From: Halobacteriales archaeon SW_5_68_122
GTDB taxonomy: Archaea; Halobacteriota; Halobacteria; Halobacteriales; Haloarculaceae
Reading direction: 5' to 3'
Assembly: GCA_003022815.1 (NCBI GenBank)
Contig: PXSL01000026.1
Location: 1-15,231 of the forward strand
DNA length: 15,231 nucleotides
The position numbers were made by a program, and so were the translations under genes. Position 1 is the stretch's first letter; every line of letters starts with the position of its first letter. This document shows positions 5,398 to 13,225 of the stretch, one piece after another. The notes below the pieces were generated by a model. That model saw only the letters and a program-made list of their open reading frames with translations. It was not told the origin of the DNA and made no database searches.

Positions 5398-7674
5398 ATG
5401 AGCCACGACGACCTGACCAGACGCGCGCTGCTCCGGACCGGCGTCGCCGCCGGCGCGGCGGCGCTCGTCGGACCGGCGGCGACCGGCGGCGGCGTCGCCG
5501 TCCCGAACGACGACTACGAGACGACGACCGGCGACACCGAACCGACCTTCGAGAAGGGCACCCCCGAAGAGCACTACGTCGAGACGGAGTACACCCTCCC
5601 GGAGGCGAAGGGCGGTGCCGCGGAGACGCCGACGCTGTTCGGTGAGATAATCTGGCCGGTCGACCCCGACACCGGCAAGACGGTCGAGGACGTCCCGGTC
5701 ATCCTGACGTACTCGCCGTATAACGACATCAGCTCCCCACAGTCGGAGGTCGCAAGCATCGCCGACGACGGCCTCGCGGACTACTACGCCCCCCGCGGCT
5801 ACGCGCGGGCGGTCTTCGATCTGGTCGGCTGTCGGAACTCCGGTGGCTGTTACGACTACGGCGGCTACCGCGAGCGGATCACCGGTAAGCAACTGGTCGA
5901 GTACCTTGGCGGCGAGCCCGACGCCGCCGGGTCGTACGTCGACGGCGACAGCGGCAGTGCCGGCACCCGCAACGTGGGCATGATAGGCGGCTCCTACAAC
6001 GGTACGACGGCCATCGCGGCGGCCGTCGAGGACCCCGACCACCTCGCGGCGGTCGTCCCGCAGGTCGCTATCGACCGCTGGTACGACTACGCCTTCGGCG
6101 GCGGCGTCCGGTACTTCCTCAACAATGAGTATCCGACCGACGAGGGGTTCGACACGCCGCTGGCGTTCGACCTGGGCTTCGGCTTCGTGCCGGGGTTGAA
6201 CGCCGACGACGGCGAGCGGTTCGTCGGCGCCAACAAGCGCCGGTTCGCGCCGTGTGACGGCGTCGAGCACACCGAACGGGCCTACGAGTACGACCCCGTG
6301 TACGACGCATTCTGGGACCGCCGGGACTACCGCCAGCGGGCGACCGGCTACGTCCCCGAACCCGGCACCGACGCGGCCGCCGAGGCCGACGACGGCGAGA
6401 CGGTCCGCGGCGTGAACTGCGCCGTCTTCCTCGAGTCCGGGTGGCTCGACCACAACGTCAAGCACTGGGATTCGACGCGCTTTTTCGACGCGCTGCCCGA
6501 CGACGCGCCGAAGAAACTCGTGATGGGCCAGTGGCCCCACACGGACTCGAACTTCGAGGACGCACGGGACGTCCGGCACGCCTGGTTCGACCGGTTCCTC
6601 AAGGACATCGAGACGGGCGTGACCGACCTGCCGCGGGTCGACACACAGGTCTCGACCGGCGAGCGCCTCCAGCACGAGGAGATGCCGCCCGAGGGAACGA
6701 CCGTCACCCGCTTCGAGTTGACCCGTAGCGAGCAGACCGAGCGGAGCCTCGCGCTCCGGGGGACGCTGCCGGTGTACGCCGACCAGAAGCCCCCGGCGAC
6801 GGAGGCGCAGATGTTCGCAACCGACGGGAGCGACGCCGGCCACCTCAAGTTCGAGTCCGCGCCACTGTCCGGCCCGCTCCGCATCACCGGGAGCGTCCCA
6901 TTTGACGACACCTGGCGGGCGCCGCTCTTGGAGGTAATCGCGTCCGTCAGCGACGACTCCGTCCAGTTCACGCCGGTCCTCTACGAGCGGTTCCCCGACG
7001 GGAGCACCAACGTCATCACGCGCGGCTTCCTGAACGCCCGCAAGCGCGACGGGCTGGAGACCGACGAGCCGGTGCCGACCGACGAGCCGTTCGTCGCGCC
7101 GACCCAGTTGTGGGACACCGACTACGTGCTCGGGGAGGGCAGTCGCCTGGGACTTGTCGTCGCCTCCGACAACCGGGAGTGGTGTCTGGACGACCCTGAC
7201 GGGGAGTCGGTCACCGAAATCATCCTCGGGGCGCCGGACAGCGGCGGCGGCACCAGCCTCCATCTCCCGGTCGCGGCGGCGCCCGACGCCCTCGACGTGC
7301 CGGACGTGACCGGCACCCGCGAGGACGACGCCTCGGTGTTCACCGGCGGCCAGACGAACCGCATCGACATCTCCGTCGAGGCGGCCGACGAGCGCGTCGA
7401 GATACGCGACCGGCTCCCGGAGGGGTGGTCGGTGGGCGGGTTCAGCGACGACATCGAGCGGGTCGAGAAGCCGGACGATGGCCCGAACTACGTGTACTTC
7501 AGTCCGGCGGGAGAAAGCGTCGAGGTAACGTACTTCGCGGAGGCGCCCTCGGGCGCGACGGAGACGGGGCAGTATAGCTTCGGGCCGGTCGAGGCGCGCG
7601 CCGGCGAGAGCAACTGGGTCGCCGTCGAGGGAACCAGCGACACGAACGCCGTTGTCGGACCGGAACAGCCCTAA
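5398..7674 (+). CDS. Tat-exported CocE/NonD-family (S15, X-Pro dipeptidyl-peptidase-like) hydrolase
   Basis: The 758-aa product begins with a twin-arginine signal (LTRRALLRTGVAAGAAALVGPA), so it should be folded in the cytoplasm and exported. Next comes an alpha/beta-hydrolase domain of the CocE/X-prolyl dipeptidyl-peptidase type. The nucleophile is Ser199 in GGSYNG; Asp351 in ESGWLDHN and His381 in GQWPHTD are the likely partners. The family acts as serine peptidases or esterases on proline-containing peptides or acyl esters; the substrate is not predictable here. A C-terminal beta-sandwich typical of S15 follows (about 440-640). The last 115 residues or so form an extra acidic, beta-rich domain with VEIRDRLPEGWSV that is not part of the basic family. 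The gene is complete, has its own promoter-like box, and converges with the minD operon. Confidence 0.88.
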   Translation: MSHDDLTRRALLRTGVAAGAAALVGPAATGGGVAVPNDDYETTTGDTEPTFEKGTPEEHYVETEYTLPEAKGGAAETPTLFGEIIWPVDPDTGKTVEDVPVILTYSPYNDISSPQSEVASIADDGLADYYAPRGYARAVFDLVGCRNSGGCYDYGGYRERITGKQLVEYLGGEPDAAGSYVDGDSGSAGTRNVGMIGGSYNGTTAIAAAVEDPDHLAAVVPQVAIDRWYDYAFGGGVRYFLNNEYPTDEGFDTPLAFDLGFGFVPGLNADDGERFVGANKRRFAPCDGVEHTERAYEYDPVYDAFWDRRDYRQRATGYVPEPGTDAAAEADDGETVRGVNCAVFLESGWLDHNVKHWDSTRFFDALPDDAPKKLVMGQWPHTDSNFEDARDVRHAWFDRFLKDIETGVTDLPRVDTQVSTGERLQHEEMPPEGTTVTRFELTRSEQTERSLALRGTLPVYADQKPPATEAQMFATDGSDAGHLKFESAPLSGPLRITGSVPFDDTWRAPLLEVIASVSDDSVQFTPVLYERFPDGSTNVITRGFLNARKRDGLETDEPVPTDEPFVAPTQLWDTDYVLGEGSRLGLVVASDNREWCLDDPDGESVTEIILGAPDSGGGTSLHLPVAAAPDALDVPDVTGTREDDASVFTGGQTNRIDISVEAADERVEIRDRLPEGWSVGGFSDDIERVEKPDDGPNYVYFSPAGESVEVTYFAEAPSGATETGQYSFGPVEARAGESNWVAVEGTSDTNAVVGPEQP

Positions 7675-7770
7675 CTGCCGTCAGATATCGATAAGTTCGT
7701 CCGGAGTTCTCGTCGGCGACCGGCGTCGCAGTTGATACCGAACCGGCCGGGGGTGACGGCCGTCGGAGAG

Positions 7771-8295
7771 TCACTCCTCGATTGCGTCCTCGAAGCCCCA
7801 CTCCTCGGCCCTGCGCTCAGCTTCGGTGCGGGCGCTCTCGCGGATGTCCTCGATTGCGGCCTCGTCCTCGAGGAAGGCGGCGACGGCGTCGACGCCCCCC
7901 TCCTCCGGCTCCTCGGTGACCCGACGGGTCCGGGCGGCGAGATCGGGGTCGCCGGCGAGGCGCTCTGCGGGCATCCCCGGCGGCACCCGGAGTTCATCGG
8001 TGGCGTGCGGGACCGTCAGGTGGGCCGGCTCAAGGGCGTACAGTTCCAGGCGGTGGGGGCCGGCACCGATGTCGGCCAGCGCCGGCGGGCCGCCCCGGTC
8101 GGTGCCGGCGTGGTACGCCAGCCTGGGAACGCCGGCCTCGAAGGTGATGACTCCCCGGTCGCCGTCGTCGGACAGCAGCGTCTCCCGGGCCGAGAGCACC
8201 GCGTAGCCGTCCAGCCTGCGGTCGAGGGCGTCCTCGAGCGGCGCCGTGAGGTCGGTGACTACCCGCGCCCGAAGCAGTTCGCCGTCGGGTATCAT
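7771..8295 (-). CDS. Unknown acidic protein coupled to the MinD-like ATPase
   Basis: I do not recognise this 174-aa protein by name. The first 110 residues look like a compact alpha/beta domain (GYAVLSARETLLSDDGDRGVITFEAGVPRLAYHAGT, then ALADIGAGPHRLELYAL). The pattern of a short effector segment followed by VITFEAGVPRLAYH loosely resembles DUF4388/MglB-like adaptor domains, but that is only an impression. The C-terminal third is very acidic and predicted helical (EEPEEGGVDAVAAFLEDEAA and onward, rich in Glu/Ala/Arg), perhaps a short coiled coil. Its ATG overlaps the TGA of the upstream MinD-like gene in an ATGA junction, implying translational coupling and a shared role. There is no signal peptide or membrane helix. 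Confidence 0.72.
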   Translation of the reverse strand: MIPDGELLRARVVTDLTAPLEDALDRRLDGYAVLSARETLLSDDGDRGVITFEAGVPRLAYHAGTDRGGPPALADIGAGPHRLELYALEPAHLTVPHATDELRVPPGMPAERLAGDPDLAARTRRVTEEPEEGGVDAVAAFLEDEAAIEDIRESARTEAERRAEEWGFEDAIEE

Positions 8296-9056
8296 GGCGG
8301 GTCGGGGATGACCGCGGTCCGGAACCGTTCGGCAACGTCGCCGGAGTCGCCGTCCCGGGGGTCCAGCACCCGGGCGGCCTCCCGGTAGGCGGCCGCGGCC
8401 GCCGATTCCGGAGCATGGGCCAAGAGCGGCTCCCCGGCCGACCGCGCCTCCCGGACCGCGTTGCTCTCCGGAACCGTCGCCAGCGTCGGTCCCTCGAAGT
8501 AACGGTCGGCCCGCTCCTCGACCGCCTCGACGTCGCTCTGGACGCGATTGAACAGCGTGCCTGCGATCCCGGACCCGTACGACAGCGCGTACTCCTGGAC
8601 CTTCAAGCCGTCCGAGATGGCGGGGATGGTCGGCTGGAGGACGACCACTACCCGGTCGGCCAGTACGACCGGCAGGACGGCGCTCTTGGAGGACAGCGTT
8701 GCCGGCGAGTCGAGCAGGAGCACGTCGGTGTCGGCCGCGAGCGTCGCCACCACGCCCTGTAGTCGTTCCGGTTCGGCAGCCTCGAAGGCCGACAGCGACG
8801 TTCCACAGGGGACCACCCGCATGCCGAACCGGTCGTAGGTGGCTTCCTCGACGGGGGCACCACCTTCGACGAGGACGTCGTGCAGCGTCGTCTCGACGTC
8901 GGCGAGGCCGGCGTGAAACAGCAGGTTCGCCATCCCGGTGTCGGCGTCGACGACGGTCACGTCATACTCCTCCGCCAGGGCCATCCCCAAAGCGAGCGTG
9001 CTGGTGGTCTTTCCGGTCCCGCCCTTGCCGGACGCCACGGCGAACGCCTCGACCAT
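8292..9056 (-). CDS. MinD/ParA-family P-loop ATPase
   Basis: The 254-aa product has the deviant Walker A of the MinD/ParA family, GKGGTGKTT at about 10-18 with the signature first lysine. It also has the switch I segment VDADTGMANLLFHAGL and a Walker B strand ending DVLLLDSPA. Such ATPases dimerise with ATP and position proteins, chemotaxis or motility machinery, or DNA; haloarchaea carry several MinD paralogues. I see no clear C-terminal amphipathic membrane helix of the bacterial MinD type. The start at 9056 is supported by AGGTGA seven bases upstream. In-frame Met codons reaching back to 9140 give an unconserved Cys-rich extension and were rejected. The downstream gene overlaps by four bases, so the two form an operon. 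A divergent small ORF faces it. Confidence 0.88.
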   Translation of the reverse strand: MVEAFAVASGKGGTGKTTSTLALGMALAEEYDVTVVDADTGMANLLFHAGLADVETTLHDVLVEGGAPVEEATYDRFGMRVVPCGTSLSAFEAAEPERLQGVVATLAADTDVLLLDSPATLSSKSAVLPVVLADRVVVVLQPTIPAISDGLKVQEYALSYGSGIAGTLFNRVQSDVEAVEERADRYFEGPTLATVPESNAVREARSAGEPLLAHAPESAAAAAYREAARVLDPRDGDSGDVAERFRTAVIPDPP

Positions 9057-9063
9057 CTTGGTT

Positions 9064-9069
9064 TCACCT
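9064..9069 (-). promoter_or_regulatory. Shine-Dalgarno sequence of the MinD-like gene
   Basis: AGGTGA on the reverse strand lies seven bases before the ATG at 9056. It decides the start over the upstream in-frame ATG at 9140 and shows that this mRNA, unlike most here, has a leader. Confidence 0.6.
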
Positions 9070-9140
9070 GGCTCGGGTTCGCACATAAGCGTTCGGACCG
9101 CGCGGTAGCAGTACTTGCCGGGAGTGTGGCTAACGATCAT

Positions 9141-9151
9141 TAAGATTTAAG
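9141..9151. promoter_or_regulatory. AT-rich divergent promoter region between the MinD-like gene and the 46-aa ORF
   Basis: The most AT-rich stretch nearby, TAAGATTTAAG, can be read as a TATA-like box on both strands. On the plus strand it is about 31 bases before the ATG at 9178. On the minus strand it would start a transcript near 9120, giving a leader of about 60 nt that carries the AGGTGA site. Confidence 0.45.
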
Positions 9152-9177
9152 ACCGTGTAGGATATCGGTGCAGGTAG

Positions 9178-9318
9178 ATGACCTTAGACGAGATCGAGCC
9201 GATGGTTCCGGTCATGCCCGAAGAAGAAACGACCGACGACATCCGCGCCGATGGCGGCGTCCGGAAGCGCTACGATTCCCGGGAAATAGAAGCCGCGCTC
9301 GTCCCGGACATCCGGTAG
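9178..9318 (+). CDS. Small hypothetical protein, 46 aa
   Basis: The ATG at 9178 opens a 46-codon frame ending at TAG 9316-9318. The protein starts MTLDEIEPMVPVMPEEETTD, continues through IRADGGVRKRYDSREIE and ends AALVPDIR. The acidic start and G/C at third positions are typical of haloarchaeal coding sequence. The VRKRYDSREIEAALVPDIR tail, with alternating charge and hydrophobic residues, could form one helix and strand. A TATA-like box at 9141-9151 and an AGGT close to the start support expression. I do not recognise a family, and the closing position against a broken gene on the other strand gives no functional hint. Being so short, it could still be a chance ORF. Confidence 0.55.
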   Translation: MTLDEIEPMVPVMPEEETTDDIRADGGVRKRYDSREIEAALVPDIR

Positions 9319-9351
9319 TACCACACCGCTTCGTTCTTGCGACCGGCAGTA

Positions 9352-9955
9352 TCAGACCACGTCACCGCGGACGGTGACGCCCTCCCGTCGTTCCCGGTAC
9401 GCCCGGAGTTCCGCCGCCGCCGTCTCGGCCTCGTCTCCGTTGATGCCGAGCATCTCGAGGGCACCCGACAGCGTCGGGAAGACGAACTCCCCGTCGGCAA
9501 GTTTCCGGAACGCCTCCTCGCTGGTCGTCCCCTCGCCGTCGCCACCGCCGGACGCCGACGCGGGAGACGTTGTCCTCGAAGCCGGTGTTGCACACCTCCA
9601 GGTGGACCGGCTCGTCGTCCTCGAGCAGGTGAGCCGCGAGACACCGCTCCGGCGCGGCGTGGCCCGAGGCGTTGGCCCGCACGCAGTCGGGGTGCTCCTC
9701 GGCCCACGCCGCCGACACCGTCTTGCCGACGCCCTCGACGCCGAGCCGTTCGACGAACTCCTGCTCCCGGTCGGGGGCGTTCTTGAACAGCAGGTCCTTG
9801 GTGAGGTAAACGTCCAGCCGCTCGACCGGGTCGAGCCCGAGCACGACGTCGCCGTAGACCCACACCTCTCGGACTGGAACGGACGTCCGTTCGGTCGCAA
9901 CCGTCTCGACGATATCCCGCAGACGGTCGACGGCTGCCTCGCGGCTGAGACTCAT
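9352..9955 (-). pseudogene. Haloarchaeal DUF7095-like gene with internal out-of-frame deletion
   Basis: Reading from the ATG at 9955, the protein starts MSLSREAAVDRLRDIVETVA and continues through VPVREVWVYGDVVLGLDPVERLDVYLTKDLLF, then GVEGVGKTVSAAW, GHAAPERCLAAHLL and DDEPVHLEVCNTGFEDNVS. Near 9560-9575 the sense shifts to another frame. That frame supplies GTTSEEAFRKLADGEFVFPTLSGALEMLG and the ending EGVTVRGDVV, closing at the TGA 9354-9352. Both halves look like ends of one haloarchaeal family that I recall as DUF7095 (memory, not checked). The segment that normally joins them appears to be missing, and the lost length must be 2 modulo 3. The function of the family is unknown. An in-frame ATG at 10003 would extend the start by 16 unconserved residues and overlap the kinase promoter region. 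Confidence 0.68.
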
Positions 9956-10022
9956 TGGTAGCGCTAACGGGTCAGCGACGAAAGCCGGTTTCGGTGCGGT
10001 CATGGATACCGAAATACCCGAA

Positions 10023-10036
10023 CCGTTTTACTTTCC
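10023..10036 (+). promoter_or_regulatory. Possible TATA-like box of the histidine kinase gene
   Basis: CCGTTTTACTTTCC is centred about 25 bases before the ATG at 10054, with no Shine-Dalgarno sequence, as for leaderless genes. Confidence 0.45.
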
Positions 10037-10053
10037 GGTCAACAATCACTGGC

Positions 10054-11976
10054 ATGTCGAAAGTCGGTGAGTCGAGGGCGAAGGCCCTGGAAGCCGCCGT
10101 CGAGTCGCTCTCGGAGGGGCTGGCGATGCTCGACGAGGACGGCCGGTACGTCGAGATGAACCGGGCCCACACCGACATCTACGGCTACGACGACCTCGAC
10201 GAACTGCTCGGTGAACACTGGAGCGTCTGCTACGGCGACGAGGAGCTCGAGCGGTTCGAGTCCGAGGTGATGCCGACCGTCGAGGAGGCCGGCGAGTGGC
10301 ACGGCGAGGCCGTCGGCCGCCGGAAGAGCGGCGTCCCCTTCCCGCAGGAGTTGTCGCTGACCGCGCTCGAGGACGGCGGCCTGGTGTGTATCGTCCGCGA
10401 CATGTCCGAGCAGGTCGAAACCGCGAATCTCTACCGGACCGTCATCAAGAACCTCCCCCGAGGGGCGGTGTTCCTCTTCGACAAGGAGTTCCGGTACACG
10501 TTTGTCGCCGGCGAAGCCTTCCGGAGCCTCGACGTGACGGCGGCGGACCTCGAGGGCAACACCATCTACGAGGTGTTTCCCGAGGACCAGCTCGAGGAGA
10601 TCGAGGCACGCTACGAGACCGCCGCGAACGGGGGGTCGGTCCAGTTCGAGCTGGAGTTCGGAGGTCGGTTCTTCGACGTCTCGCTGCACTCGCTCGGCGA
10701 GATACACGGTGACCACACCGGCGTCGGCATCGCCGAGGACGTCACCCGGCGCCGCCGCCGGGAGCGGAGCCTCCGGGCGCTACACGAGGCCAGTCGACAG
10801 TTGACCTACGCCGATACCGTTGAGCAGACGGCCCGCGTGACCGTCGACATCGCCGAGGAGGTGCTCGACTGCCCGCTGTCGACGCTGTGGCGGTACGACG
10901 CGACGACCGATGGCCTCCGGGCGCTCTCGATCACCGACTCCAGCGCCGACGTCCTCGGGGTCGAGTCGGCAGCCGACCTCCCGCCGCTCGCCGGCGACGA
11001 CTTGGGAATGGAGGCGTTCCGGGAGGGGTCGACCCGCTCTATCGACGACCACGAGGACTCCGGCGTCGGTACGTTCGACGCCGCCTTCGGCAGCGTCCTC
11101 GTGGTGCCGCTCGGCGACTACGGCCTCCTCGCGTTCGGCCGCCACGAGACCGGGGGGTTCCCCGACGCCGACCGCAGGCGGGCGGAGACGCTCGGCGCGA
11201 ACGCGCAGGCGGCACTGGAGAGCGCCGAGAACGAGCGACTCCTCCGGGAGCGCACCGACGAGCTGGAGACCCGGACGTCCCAGATGGAGTTCATCAACAG
11301 CATTCTGCGGCACGACGTCCTCAACGGAATGACCGTCATCCGCTCGCGCGCCGCGTTCCTCGAGGACGACCTCCAGGAGCAGCACCACGAATACGCCGAA
11401 ACCATCGTCAGATGGTGCGACGACATCACGGAGTTCGTCGAGCGGGTCCAGACGGTGCTGAACGCGCTGAGCGGCGAGGACAGCCTCGCCGTGGAGCCGG
11501 TCGACGTCGCCGACCTCGTCCGGGAGGAGTTCTCCCGGCTGTCCCAGACGTACCCCAGGGTGACGTTCGAGGCCGACCTGTCGACGACCACGCTCGTCGA
11601 GGCCGACGAGCTGCTGGCCGACGTCGTCGGCAACGTCGCGACCAACGCCATCGAGCACAACGACCCCGACGGCCTGGTGGTTCGGGTGAGCGCCGAGCAC
11701 CGCGGCGACACCGTGCGGCTGTGCGTCGCCGACAACGGCCAGGGCATCGACCCCGAACACCGGGAGTCGGTGTTCCGCCGCGGGGAGTCGCACGCGAAGT
11801 CGACGGGGTCCGGGTTCGGCCTCTTCTTCGTCGACGCGATGGTCGACGCCTACGGCGGCGAGATTCGTGTCGAGGACAATGACCCAGGTGCCGCGTTCGT
11901 ACTCGAGCTACCGGCGGCAGAGGCGGAGACGAATGCCGAACCCGGCGGCACCGGCGGCCCTGGAGGGTCGGGATGA
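10054..11976 (+). CDS. PAS-PAS-GAF sensor histidine kinase
   Basis: The 640-aa product is a soluble sensor kinase with no transmembrane segment. Domains in order: PAS 1 (about 8-118, ending VCIVRDMSEQ), PAS 2 (about 119-235, with GAVFLFDKEFRYTFVAGEAF and ending GIAEDVTRRRRRE), a GAF-like domain (about 240-385), a dimerisation/phosphoacceptor helix with the H-box SILRHDVLNGM (His420), and a HATPase_c domain with the N-box around Asn531 (NVATNAIEHNDPD), the DNGQGI box at 560-565 and SGFGLFFV. All key residues are present. It probably senses an intracellular or redox/ligand signal. I started it at 10054, not at an in-frame ATG at 9955, because the PAS domain and the TATA-like box fit. Its TGA overlaps the next ATG by four bases, so the two genes are co-translated. 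Confidence 0.92.
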   Translation: MSKVGESRAKALEAAVESLSEGLAMLDEDGRYVEMNRAHTDIYGYDDLDELLGEHWSVCYGDEELERFESEVMPTVEEAGEWHGEAVGRRKSGVPFPQELSLTALEDGGLVCIVRDMSEQVETANLYRTVIKNLPRGAVFLFDKEFRYTFVAGEAFRSLDVTAADLEGNTIYEVFPEDQLEEIEARYETAANGGSVQFELEFGGRFFDVSLHSLGEIHGDHTGVGIAEDVTRRRRRERSLRALHEASRQLTYADTVEQTARVTVDIAEEVLDCPLSTLWRYDATTDGLRALSITDSSADVLGVESAADLPPLAGDDLGMEAFREGSTRSIDDHEDSGVGTFDAAFGSVLVVPLGDYGLLAFGRHETGGFPDADRRRAETLGANAQAALESAENERLLRERTDELETRTSQMEFINSILRHDVLNGMTVIRSRAAFLEDDLQEQHHEYAETIVRWCDDITEFVERVQTVLNALSGEDSLAVEPVDVADLVREEFSRLSQTYPRVTFEADLSTTTLVEADELLADVVGNVATNAIEHNDPDGLVVRVSAEHRGDTVRLCVADNGQGIDPEHRESVFRRGESHAKSTGSGFGLFFVDAMVDAYGGEIRVEDNDPGAAFVLELPAAEAETNAEPGGTGGPGGSG

Positions 11977-13166
11977 GCGGGACCGACGACCCCGTCGTGC
12001 TCGTCGTCGAGGACGAGCCCGATGTCGGCGAGACGTACGAGCTGTGGCTCACCGGCGACTACGAGGTGCGCCGCGCGGCGTCCGGCGCGGCGGCTCTAGA
12101 GACGCTGGACGAGGACGTCGACGTGGTGCTGCTCGACCGGATGATGCCCGGCATGAGCGGCGACGAGGTGCTGGCGGAGCTGCGCGAGCGCGGCTACGAC
12201 GCGCGGGTGGCGATGGTGACGGCGGTCGACCCCGACTTCGACATCGTCGAGATGGGGTTCGACGACTACGTGACGAAGCCGCCGACGCGGGAGACGCTCG
12301 TCGAGACGATAACGGACCTCCTCGAACGAAGCGAGCACGCCGACCGCGTCCGCGAGTACCGGTCGTTGCTGTCGAAGCGGGCCGTCCTCGAGACCGAAAA
12401 GAGCGAGGCCGAACTCGCCGAGAGCGACGCCTACGCCCGACTCGAGGAGCGCATCGAGGCATTAGAGCGGGAGCTCGAGGCCGACGAGGACCGGCTCTCC
12501 TCGCGGCGCGTCCGGACCGACGCCTACGACCTGGGCGAGGTCGTCCCGGTCGAGGGGTTCGCCTCCGTCGACCCGGGAACGAACGTGCTGATTTCCGGCG
12601 GCCGGATGCTCGGGAAGGAACGACTGGCGCTCGAGCTGCTCGCTGCGGGCTCCGAGGAGGAGGAGGCCATCGCCGTCACGCCGGACACCGCCGGCAGTCG
12701 CCTGCGTGACAGCTTCGGATCGATCACAGAGGGGCTCGAGCGGCCCCGCGTCGTCGACTGCACCGGCGCGTCGAGCAAGGGGTCGTTCGACGACACCGAC
12801 GACATGAAGTACGTCGGGTCGCCGGGCGACCTCACCGGCATCGGGATAGGCATCGTCAAGTGCACCCGCGACGTGGGCGAGTCCGTCGGCGGCCTCCGGC
12901 TTGCGGTGCTTTCGCTGTCGACGCTGCTGCGGTACTCGAGCCCGGACCGGGTGTTCAACTTCCTCCACACCGTTACGGGGCGGGTGTCAGCGGCCGACTA
13001 CCTCGGTATCGCCACGCTGGACCCCAGCGCCCACGACCCACAGGACGTGAACACGCTCTCCTCGCAGTTCGACGTCGTCGTCGAACTCCGCGAGGCCGAC
13101 GACGCTGGCCGGGAGGCGCGAGTCGTCGGCCACCACGAGTCGCCGCGAACCTGGAAGGCGCTGTAG
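11973..13166 (+). CDS. Response regulator fusion: receiver + HalX + RecA-like ATPase domain
   Basis: The 397-aa product starts with a receiver domain (about 6-115): acidic pocket residue Asp14, phosphoacceptor Asp55 in VVLLDRMMPG, Thr83 and Lys102. Next is a HalX region, where LLSKRAVLETEKSEAELAES and the helix LEERIEALERELEADEDRL form a coiled coil (about 125-180). After this comes a third domain with YDLGEVVPVEGF, a Walker A-like GGRMLGKERLALELL, VVDCTG, GSPGDLTGIGIGI and LSLSTLLRYSSPDRVFNFLH. I recall this as a haloarchaeal RecA/KaiC-like domain (DUF7504-type), usually encoded separately. All three are in one frame. The kinase upstream is its obvious phosphodonor, given the ATGA overlap. 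There is no DNA-binding domain, so output is probably through the ATPase-like module. The fusion may be natural or an in-frame deletion joining two genes. Confidence 0.86.
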   Translation: MSGTDDPVVLVVEDEPDVGETYELWLTGDYEVRRAASGAAALETLDEDVDVVLLDRMMPGMSGDEVLAELRERGYDARVAMVTAVDPDFDIVEMGFDDYVTKPPTRETLVETITDLLERSEHADRVREYRSLLSKRAVLETEKSEAELAESDAYARLEERIEALERELEADEDRLSSRRVRTDAYDLGEVVPVEGFASVDPGTNVLISGGRMLGKERLALELLAAGSEEEEAIAVTPDTAGSRLRDSFGSITEGLERPRVVDCTGASSKGSFDDTDDMKYVGSPGDLTGIGIGIVKCTRDVGESVGGLRLAVLSLSTLLRYSSPDRVFNFLHTVTGRVSAADYLGIATLDPSAHDPQDVNTLSSQFDVVVELREADDAGREARVVGHHESPRTWKAL

Positions 13167-13225
13167 CCGGAAGCCGGGATCGAGAGCCGAAACCGGTATC
13201 CCCGTCGCTCGGTTACCCACAGCCG

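Noticed and set aside
5266..7263. A 665-codon open frame on the reverse strand
   Set aside because: It lies antisense to the S15 hydrolase, has Arg/Val-rich low-complexity content without motifs, and is the expected shadow in GC-rich sequence.
10780..11793. A 337-codon reverse-strand frame
   Set aside because: It is antisense to the GAF/HisKA/HATPase part of the kinase, whose motifs are unmistakable.
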